From NCBI GenBank assembly GCA_964548055.1, contig CAZJPS010000017.1, positions 1 through 20,435 of the forward strand: 20,435 nt of DNA, given 5' to 3'. The DNA comes from CAZJPS01 sp964548055. GTDB taxonomy: Bacteria > Patescibacteriota > Gracilibacteria > Peribacterales > Peribacteraceae. Made by a program: the position numbers and the translations under genes. Shown here one piece after another: positions 15,059 through 20,435 of this stretch. The notes under the pieces are model-generated. The model was not told where the DNA came from, ran no database searches, and worked only from the letters and a program-made list of their open reading frames with translations. Positions within the stretch are counted from its first letter, which is position 1; each line of letters starts with the position of its first letter.

Positions 15059-16093
15059 GTGAAGAAAATCCTCATCACAGGCGGCTCAGGATTTTTTGGA
15101 GGAATCTTAAAACGAATTCTCTGCGAGAAAGGAATGACCTGTGTGAGCATCGATATAGAAAAAGATGATGATGAGATAGCTGGATGCACCTCTGTTCAAG
15201 GAGACATTCGGGATGCAAATCTGATGCGATCATTATTTAAAAAACACAAATTCGATGCCGTGATCCACTGCGCAGCCATGCTTGCTCACGCTGTAAAAGA
15301 TACAGAGATGCTGTGGACATCCAACGTAGATGGAACAAAAGTAGTGGCAGACTGCTGCCAAGAATTTAACGTACAAAAGGTCATCTTCATTTCCAGTAAC
15401 TGCTTGTGGGGAGAAGGATTCAAAAGACCCGTGCGCGAAGATGACGAACCCTGTCCCATCGAGATCTATGGAAAATCCAAATGGGAAGGAGAAAAAATTC
15501 TTCTGTCGTATTCAGATATTCACTCTGTCATCTTCCGTTCCCCTACTATCATTGATGAAGGAAGGCTGGGGCTCCTCGCAATTTTATTTGAGTTCATGGA
15601 TGAAGGACGAAAAGTGTGGGTAGTAGGAGGAGGCGATAATAGGTATCAATTTATTTATGCCAAAGATTTAGCAGATGCATGCATTCGCGCACTCGATTAT
15701 CAGAAATCTGAGATTTTTAATATTGGATCAGACAATGTTCAATCATTTAAGAATGTGTATCAGTACGTGATTGATAAAGCAGGTACAGGCGCGAGAGTTG
15801 CAAATTTTCCCCGCTCGCTCGCGATCCCTGCCATGAAGATTGCGTATGCGCTGGGCCTTTCCCCTCTTGGGCCGTATCAATATAAAATGATCGCAGAAAA
15901 TTTTGAGTTTGATACATCCAAGATCAAACAGAAATTGAAGTGGAAACCAACGGTTACGAATGAAGAGATGTTGTGGCGTGCGTATGAGTATTATCATAAA
16001 AACCGAGAAGAGATAATGAACCGAACCAATGTATCGGCACATAAACAACCAGCGAAGATGGGCGTCATACAGATTTTGAAGTGGTTCTCGTAA
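15059..16093 (+). CDS. NAD-dependent epimerase/dehydratase (extended SDR)
   Basis: Cytoplasmic extended short-chain dehydrogenase of 344 residues. The Rossmann nucleotide-binding motif TGGSGFFGG is at 7-15, with an acidic residue after the second strand (Asp32) indicating NAD. The catalytic set is ISSNCLWG (111-118, serine) and YGKSK (137-141, Tyr/Lys). It most resembles nucleotide-sugar 4-epimerases or dehydratases, which would fit supply of an activated sugar to the adjacent glycosyltransferases; the substrate is not determinable. The C-terminus carries a basic amphipathic stretch (330-344). GTG 15059 is chosen because the glycine motif normally lies within ten residues of the start, and a -10-like hexamer precedes it by 6 nt. 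The longer TTG reading from 15011 would add residues encoded by the inverted repeat. A purine-rich repeat follows the stop. Confidence 0.85.
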   Translation: MKKILITGGSGFFGGILKRILCEKGMTCVSIDIEKDDDEIAGCTSVQGDIRDANLMRSLFKKHKFDAVIHCAAMLAHAVKDTEMLWTSNVDGTKVVADCCQEFNVQKVIFISSNCLWGEGFKRPVREDDEPCPIEIYGKSKWEGEKILLSYSDIHSVIFRSPTIIDEGRLGLLAILFEFMDEGRKVWVVGGGDNRYQFIYAKDLADACIRALDYQKSEIFNIGSDNVQSFKNVYQYVIDKAGTGARVANFPRSLAIPAMKIAYALGLSPLGPYQYKMIAENFEFDTSKIKQKLKWKPTVTNEEMLWRAYEYYHKNREEIMNRTNVSAHKQPAKMGVIQILKWFS

Positions 16094-16094
16094 A

Positions 16095-16175
16095 TAGGGA
16101 ATAAAGGCCAAAAAAGGGAAAAGGGCGATAATGGTTTTTGTATCTTTATCCCCTTTAAAACCTTTATCCCCTTTC
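16095..16175. repeat. Purine-rich 3' repeat, copy 3, as inverted pair
   Basis: Directly after the epimerase stop, AGGGAATAAAGG and AAAGGGCGATA (16096-16130) are followed by the opposite-strand form TTTATCCCCTTT and CCTTTATCCCC (16146-16171). GGGAATAAAGG (16097-16107) can pair with CCTTTATCCC (16161-16170), and AAAGGGCGATA (16120-16130) with TATCCCCTTT (16147-16156), each with one bulge, giving a long hairpin. It may serve as the epimerase 3' end. Confidence 0.55.
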
Positions 16176-16225
16176 TTCTATTCTCCTGAAACAACAACCA
16201 CATCAATGAAAAGCTATTTCTCAGA

Positions 16226-16254
16226 TAGACAATCACCTCTTGGCTTCCTACACT
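16226..16254 (+). promoter_or_regulatory. Leaderless promoter of the third GT-C gene
   Basis: TAGACA (16226-16231, five of six -35 matches), a 17-bp spacer and TACACT (16249-16254, four of six -10 matches) end 6 nt before ATG 16261. The predicted transcription start coincides with the ATG, so the in-frame TTG at 16240 inside the promoter is not the start. Confidence 0.6.
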
Positions 16255-16260
16255 ACACGA

Positions 16261-18156
16261 ATGGAACAGAGATCTCGCGCATGGTTTGCCGTAGATACAA
16301 TCCTTTTCCTATGCGGAATGGGACTGGCCATTTTTATGTGGACGAATTTGCGCACAGTCACCAGAGGAATAAATTACCAATTCAATGATAAAGAAACACA
16401 CATAACAGAATTTCTTCCCATAAGAACAATATCCAACGGTGACCATTTATATATTGATGGCACACTCATTTTGAATCCATTGCATGCAGGGAAATGGAGC
16501 GTGGAAGCTGATGATTGTATCGAACAAATTACTATCAACGGAAAAGAAATGCTCACAGAGCCACTACCCTGCAATTGGAACGAATGGCATACACTCGATT
16601 TATCGGGAATCCTACATGCGGGAGAAAATACATTTTATGTTATTGTGAAAGACAGTGGTGGAAAAGCGGGCTTTGGAATGATGCCATCCTGGCAAGATCC
16701 GTTGGTATGGCTCATGTTATGCGTATTTCTCTTGAACATGAGCTACTTCGGAGTGCGGCTTCTTTCTTTTATAGGTGCTAAAAAAAGTTACCAAGGTTTA
16801 TTTTTAATACTTCTTCTTGCGCTCGCTGTACGCCTTGCTCTCGTATGGCATCCGGGACACACATCAGATCTAGGCATTAACCAGGGATGGGCAAAATCAG
16901 CAACAGAATTGGGGTTTGGAAGATCTTACTGGGAACAGGTAGATGGAAATATGCTTCCAAACTATCCACCACTTTCCATATTAGTATTTGGCGCCACCGG
17001 CCACATCTATAAATTTTTGATGCCTCACAGTTACCAAGCATCAGTGTTCGGATTTGTGGTGGCAATTAAACTTCCCGCAATTCTTTTCGATATTCTTACA
17101 TGCGCTATTCTCTTTTTCCTTTTCAAAAAAATTCAGAGTGAAAAAGCCGGTGTAATAGCGGCACTAATCTACGCGCTGCATCCCGCAGTAATATATGAAT
17201 CGGCAGTGTGGGGGCAGGTAGATACAATGTACGCGCTCGCGCTCTTTTGTGCAGTGTGTGCGCTTCATGCACAAAAATGGTTCTGGGCTGGTGTACTGCT
17301 TGCCATGTCGCTTCTATTTAAGATGCAAGCAGTAATTGTGCTGCCCGTGTTCCTGATTCTTCTCTTTGCTCGCAAAGAAGGAATTGGTCATGTTTTGCTG
17401 GGCATTGCTTCCATGATAATGCTTGTGCTTCTTCCATTCATAAAAGGTGGAGCACTGGGGAGTATTGCAAACGTCTATTCCGGATCGTTAGGGTATTACA
17501 AAAATTTATCTCTGGGTGCATACAATTTTTGGTGGAGTTTGTACGCTGATGCTTCTGGAAAGGAAGATACTCTCTTGCTATTCAATGTCATTCCATTTCG
17601 CACTGTCGGCCTTCTACTATTTGGCACGTGCACACTTGCCATTCTGTTAAGCGCGCGAACAACACTCCTAAAAAAATGGAAAGATCCTCTGAAGGTACTT
17701 CCTCTTACCCTTATAACATCCGGACTCATTTCTACTGCTTTCTTTTTATTCAATACAGAAATGCACGAACGGTATTTATTTCCATCTATGTTGTTGTTGC
17801 TGCCTTTAATTTTTACGGGTCCCATTGGGATTGCGTTATATGCGGGAACTTCTGTGTTCTTTTGGTGGAACCTGATGGGAGTTGTTGCTTTTAGCAGTCT
17901 GGATAAGGCTCTTTTCAATGAATTCCCAACTTTGGATGTATTCATCGCTTCACTTCAGGTTGGAATCTTTGTAGCAACCTGCATCTATGTTCATACACTC
18001 CATGCACAACTAAGGCTCAAGACCCAGGGCCACTGGACTGCCGAATGGAATGCCCTACGTACGATGGTAAAGAATGAAGCAAAACAATGGCAGGCAGACT
18101 TTCAAAAAATTACTTTGAAAGTAAAAAAGATCTGGCAAAAAATGCTTCACCGTTAG
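16261..18156 (+). CDS. GT-C glycosyltransferase with external beta domain
   Basis: Polytopic protein of 631 residues. One membrane helix (about 9-27) is followed by an extracytoplasmic region of about 115 residues (31-145) rich in beta-type patterns, with ITINGKEM (90-97), WHTLDLSG (109-116) and AGENTFYVIVKDSG (120-133). It looks like a jelly-roll/galactose-binding-like sandwich and has two cysteines (86, 104) that could form a disulfide. Ten or more helices follow. External loops carry HTSDLGINQGW (200-210), PNYPPLS (233-239) and ESAVWGQVD (313-321), features of GT-C mannosyl/glucosyltransferases that use polyprenyl-phosphate donors. The tail (about 580-631) is basic and cytoplasmic. ATG 16261 is chosen on promoter spacing. 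It converges tail to tail with the minus-strand gene ending at 18166. The donor sugar and acceptor are unknown. Confidence 0.8.
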   Translation: MEQRSRAWFAVDTILFLCGMGLAIFMWTNLRTVTRGINYQFNDKETHITEFLPIRTISNGDHLYIDGTLILNPLHAGKWSVEADDCIEQITINGKEMLTEPLPCNWNEWHTLDLSGILHAGENTFYVIVKDSGGKAGFGMMPSWQDPLVWLMLCVFLLNMSYFGVRLLSFIGAKKSYQGLFLILLLALAVRLALVWHPGHTSDLGINQGWAKSATELGFGRSYWEQVDGNMLPNYPPLSILVFGATGHIYKFLMPHSYQASVFGFVVAIKLPAILFDILTCAILFFLFKKIQSEKAGVIAALIYALHPAVIYESAVWGQVDTMYALALFCAVCALHAQKWFWAGVLLAMSLLFKMQAVIVLPVFLILLFARKEGIGHVLLGIASMIMLVLLPFIKGGALGSIANVYSGSLGYYKNLSLGAYNFWWSLYADASGKEDTLLLFNVIPFRTVGLLLFGTCTLAILLSARTTLLKKWKDPLKVLPLTLITSGLISTAFFLFNTEMHERYLFPSMLLLLPLIFTGPIGIALYAGTSVFFWWNLMGVVAFSSLDKALFNEFPTLDVFIASLQVGIFVATCIYVHTLHAQLRLKTQGHWTAEWNALRTMVKNEAKQWQADFQKITLKVKKIWQKMLHR

Positions 18157-18168
18157 TGTGAAACACTA
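18154..18168. terminator. Palindrome containing both convergent stop codons
   Basis: TAGTGT-GAA-ACACTA is a perfect six-base stem with a three-base loop. Its left arm contains the TAG stop of the plus-strand gene and its right arm the TAG stop of the minus-strand gene. TTTT follows on the plus strand, so it could be a weak shared terminator. Confidence 0.35.
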
Positions 18169-18609
18169 TTTTCTGTATCCGGCTAACTCTGCTTCCTGTT
18201 CTGTTTTAAAATAGATTCTGTTGTCCGGTGCAATTTTCTGTCCACTGACAGAAAAAACAGAGTAATACTTCTTGCCGTTTTTAGAGGCAACAAACTGCAT
18301 TCCTTCAGGAACAGGAACCCGAATGATCTTCTCAATATTGTACACGGGAATTTTAAAAGAACCGCTCATGGTTTCCACGCCCAACGCATCACCGGTTATA
18401 CGCACCGTGCCCTTTGCAGTTCCTGTTAAGTATCCATTTTCAAATCCCACAAATGTAACAACGGGAACCAGAGGGCGAGTATCTTGCTGCAACGTGAGTG
18501 GGATGTGGCTCCAAGACTGCACGGTCGTTAATCTTCCAATGAGATAGCCAAGCAGTAGGGCACAGAGCAGTGCAACAAAAAATGGCAAGAGAGAATGAAA
18601 CCTCAACAT
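18166..18609 (-). CDS. Small anchored protein with Ada-like C-terminal domain
   Basis: Protein of 147 residues with no firm function. An N-terminal membrane helix (about 7-26) anchors an external region. The C-terminal 45 residues (QFVASKNGKKYYSVFSVSGQ onward, then NRIYFKTEQEAELAGY) match the pattern of the Ada-type metal-binding fold that is common in small Patescibacteria proteins, in which the equivalent of YYSVF is normally Y-x-x-x-C and a second cysteine follows AGY. Both cysteines are missing here and the protein stops just after AGYRK, so zinc binding is unlikely. ATG 18609 is preferred over an in-frame TTG at 18672, because the longer reading would include the terminator hairpin and a TATGAT lies 9 nt before 18609. 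It is convergent with the GT-C gene. Confidence 0.7.
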   Translation of the reverse strand: MLRFHSLLPFFVALLCALLLGYLIGRLTTVQSWSHIPLTLQQDTRPLVPVVTFVGFENGYLTGTAKGTVRITGDALGVETMSGSFKIPVYNIEKIIRVPVPEGMQFVASKNGKKYYSVFSVSGQKIAPDNRIYFKTEQEAELAGYRK

Positions 18610-18618
18610 AGGACAGCA

Positions 18619-18624
18619 ATCATA
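18619..18624 (-). promoter_or_regulatory. Putative -10 of the Ada-like protein gene
   Basis: TATGAT on the minus strand ends 9 nt before ATG 18609, implying a leader of about three bases. The -35 region would overlap the intrinsic terminator of the upstream gene and no good -35 hexamer is visible. Confidence 0.4.
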
Positions 18625-18632
18625 CTCGCAGC

Positions 18633-18664
18633 AATAAAAAACCGCGACCCGAGAGGCCGCGGTT
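18633..18664 (-). terminator. Intrinsic terminator after the small membrane protein
   Basis: On the minus strand AACCGCG (18664-18658) pairs perfectly with CGCGGTT (18646-18640), the stem continuing inward through GC and wobble pairs to a short loop, followed by TTTTTTATT. It begins about 20 nt after the stop of the gene ending at 18684 and is the only textbook factor-independent terminator in the window. Confidence 0.8.
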
Positions 18665-18683
18665 ATATTCAAAAGTAAACCTC

Positions 18684-19190
18684 TTATCGTGCAGGATTAG
18701 CTGGAGCCTTTGGCGTTGGCTTTGCCCCTGGCTGTGAGGAAGCGGCTGCGTCTGTTGGCTGAATTTGCACTGGAACAACGTCGATCACTTTATTGGCATC
18801 TGCATCAAAAAGAATTGCGCGATCCTTCGTGACAATGAGGTAGTTACCATTCTTCGCTTTCTTGTAGAAATCATTCTGCTTTTGCAAAGCTTCTACATCT
18901 ACGATTGTGGCCACAGTTGGCTCAGTGTCTGTGGGAATATCGTAAATTTTTCTCACTCGCTCCACAATTTGTTTAGCAATCTCCTGATTTTGAGCGCTAT
19001 CAGCGGAAGTGCCACCACCTGCAAGTTGAGACAAGCGAAGAGAAAGCTGAGCGAGCTGATCTTCAGCAGCTCGTCTCTTCATATCTACAACAACAACGAG
19101 AACAAGCAAAGCTACAATTGCAAGAACGCTCAATGGGCGTGAACGACTGGTCTTAGAAGCAGATGAGACGGTGTNNNNNNNNNNGTCCAT
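18684..19190 (-). CDS. Small one-pass membrane protein, start near gap
   Basis: Hypothetical protein of about 167 residues. A short Ser/Arg-rich cytoplasmic start is followed by one membrane helix (PLSVLAIVALLVLVVVVDM), a probable coiled coil (RRAAEDQLAQLSLRLSQLAG), a compact domain with the pattern TVATIVDVEALQKQNDFYKK, AKNGNYLIV, RAILFDADANKVIDVVPV, and a Pro/Ala-rich tail. This small domain recurs in Patescibacteria membrane proteins of unknown role. Ten Ns at 19175-19184 lie between the helix and the start, so the first residues and even the frame across the gap are uncertain. ATG 19190 is used here; ATG 19220 is an alternative. The gene is divergent from purC and ends in a strong intrinsic terminator. 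Confidence 0.65.
   Translation of the reverse strand: MDXXXXTVSSASKTSRSRPLSVLAIVALLVLVVVVDMKRRAAEDQLAQLSLRLSQLAGGGTSADSAQNQEIAKQIVERVRKIYDIPTDTEPTVATIVDVEALQKQNDFYKKAKNGNYLIVTKDRAILFDADANKVIDVVPVQIQPTDAAASSQPGAKPTPKAPANPAR
19175..19184. other. Assembly gap (10 N)
   Basis: Ten undetermined bases fall inside the 5' end of the small membrane-protein gene. The true gap length is not known from the sequence, so coordinates and frame to the right relative to the left may be shifted. Confidence 0.99.
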
Positions 19191-19370
19191 AAAAAAAATT
19201 GAGGAAGCAAAGCGGGTCATGCCGCAGAATCGCCTTTAGCATGCTATGAATACATGGTGTGATGCAAGGTAAATTATATGTATAAGAAATACATAAATAA
19301 GAATGGTCAAGAAAAGACTCCGTAGATGCAAAAAATACAAAACTGAAGCAATACAGCAGTATTTCCATAG

Positions 19371-19400
19371 TTGCTCCTTCTACCAACATTTGCCTATGAT
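19371..19400 (+). promoter_or_regulatory. Leaderless promoter of purC
   Basis: TTGCTC (19371-19376), an 18-bp spacer and TATGAT (19395-19400, five of six) end 6 nt before ATG 19407. Transcription would start on the ATG. The in-frame TTG at 19371 is the start of the -35-like box, not a translation start. purB at the other end of the window has the same TATGAT. Confidence 0.6.
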
Positions 19401-19406
19401 ACATCC

Positions 19407-20393
19407 ATGATTGATCCATCCGCACTCCGCCCATTTCTGGCACATACCCTAAACCAGACTGATTTTTCATTTCTCGGAAAGAAATATGCAGGAAAAGTGC
19501 GTGATGTATATATGCCGAATGAACGCGAGCGACTCCTCATTGCAACCGACAGGCAGTCCGCATTCGATATCGCCTGGTGCACCATTCCTCTGAAGGGACA
19601 AGTGCTCACACAGATAAGCAACTGGTGGTTTTCCCAAATAAAAGACACGGTTCCCACCCACGTACTTTCTGTTCCAGATCCCAATGTAATGGCAGTAAAA
19701 AATTTGCAGATGCTCAAAATAGAAGTGGTAGTGCGCGGATATTTAACAGGATCCACCAGCACCTCTGCGTGGGTAAATTACAGTAACGGCATCAGAAATC
19801 TTTCCGGTAATATTCTTCCCGATGGCATGGTAAAAAATCAGCCATTCCCTACTGCCATCATTACCCCCACTACAAAAGCCGAAGAAGATGAACCTATAGA
19901 TCCAAAAGGAATTGTAGAACGCGGACTTGCAACTCAAAAACAATGGGAGGACATGAGCGCAAAAGCGCTTACCGTCTTTAAGAAAGGACAAGAAATTGCG
20001 CGCAAGCGAGGACTCATTCTCGTGGATACAAAATATGAAATGGGACTTGATGAAAACGGAGTAGTGACGATAGGTGATGAAGTCCATACGCCCGATTCCT
20101 CGCGTTACTGGAAAGCCGATACGTATGAATCTCGATTTGCTGCAGGCCAGGAACCGGAAAGCCTAGATAAAGAATTTTTCCGCTTGTGGTTACGAAGCGA
20201 AGGGTTTGACCCCGCGAAACCAAAAGAGACGAAGCCTGAAATTACGGATGAGGTTCGCACAATGTTGGCATCCAAGTACATCCAACTCTACGAACACATG
20301 ACGGGCGAAGTTTTCCAGCTGCCCTCCGATCCGGATGTACCAGCAAGAATAGAAAAAAACTTACGGGAGTATGTAAAAAAGTACCAAGCGTAA
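19407..20393 (+). CDS. purC: SAICAR synthetase (PurC)
   Basis: Cytoplasmic purine-synthesis enzyme that joins CAIR and aspartate with ATP to give SAICAR, the substrate of PurB. The 328-residue protein resembles the longer, yeast ADE1-like branch of the family. Motifs: GKVRDVY (29-35), ATDRQSAFD (46-54), signature 1 IEVVVRGYLTGS (105-116), ITPTTKAE (152-159), signature 2 LVDTKYEMG (205-213) and the nucleotide/substrate-binding IGDEVHTPDSSRYW (222-235). The start is set at ATG 19407 because TATGAT lies 6 nt upstream and the protein then starts just before the conserved core; a TTG at 19371 would add twelve residues encoded by promoter DNA. It is divergent from the small membrane-protein gene. 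The remaining 42 bases to the window end show no feature. Identity is secure. Confidence 0.96.
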   Translation: MIDPSALRPFLAHTLNQTDFSFLGKKYAGKVRDVYMPNERERLLIATDRQSAFDIAWCTIPLKGQVLTQISNWWFSQIKDTVPTHVLSVPDPNVMAVKNLQMLKIEVVVRGYLTGSTSTSAWVNYSNGIRNLSGNILPDGMVKNQPFPTAIITPTTKAEEDEPIDPKGIVERGLATQKQWEDMSAKALTVFKKGQEIARKRGLILVDTKYEMGLDENGVVTIGDEVHTPDSSRYWKADTYESRFAAGQEPESLDKEFFRLWLRSEGFDPAKPKETKPEITDEVRTMLASKYIQLYEHMTGEVFQLPSDPDVPARIEKNLREYVKKYQA

Positions 20394-20435
20394 ATTCGAG
20401 GTAGAAAATGAACAGGATGCAGACCGCCTATTCTT

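Noticed and set aside
1..20435. tRNA, rRNA, insertion sequence or prophage genes
   Set aside because: No tRNA cloverleaf, rRNA segment, transposase, integrase or phage gene could be recognised on either strand.

Overview
This 20.4 kb window looks like a chromosomal segment of a Patescibacteria (Candidate Phyla Radiation) bacterium, possibly Peregrinibacteria-like. The assignment rests on gene content and style: compact spacing, no convincing Shine-Dalgarno sequences, small one-pass membrane proteins with C-terminal domains recurrent in these genomes, a giant NHL/SLH surface protein and several GT-C membrane glycosyltransferases. All genes read through in the standard bacterial code, and one (the second ABC gene) ends at UGA. 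The phylum call is an inference; no rRNA or ribosomal protein gene is present to fix it. Layout: the left end carries purB and the membrane protease gene ftsH on the minus strand (112-3503). A plus-strand protein-mannosyltransferase-like gene (3695-5236) follows. It converges, across a 259-bp intergenic stretch full of hairpins and repeats, on a minus-strand pair of overlapping ABC exporter genes (5496-8994). Upstream of those, also on the minus strand, is a 1221-residue secreted protein (9080-12745) with two six-bladed NHL propellers, a Ser/Thr-rich linker, three SLH-like segments and an SH3-like tail, then a DPM1-like family 2 glycosyltransferase (12817-13542). The plus strand then carries a second GT-C transferase (13670-14935), an NAD-dependent epimerase/dehydratase (15059-16093) and a third GT-C transferase with an unusual extracytoplasmic beta-rich insertion (16261-18156). 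Two small minus-strand membrane proteins separated by an intrinsic terminator (18166-19190, with a 10-N assembly gap), and plus-strand purC (19407-20393), close the window. How the genes may work together: the GT2 enzyme could load a polyprenyl phosphate with a sugar, the three GT-C enzymes could use such lipid-linked donors outside the membrane, the epimerase could supply a sugar nucleotide, and the heterodimeric ABC exporter may move a lipid or peptide. The Ser/Thr-rich SLH protein in the middle is a plausible glycosylation substrate. PurC and PurB catalyse consecutive steps of purine synthesis but sit at opposite ends and are not co-transcribed. The strongest non-coding signal is a recurrent -10-like hexamer ending 6-9 nt before the start codon of at least seven genes, which implies widespread leaderless transcription and corrects several start sites. 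A second signal is a family of purine-rich repeats lying directly after stop codons, two copies of which are joined to REP-like hairpin modules.
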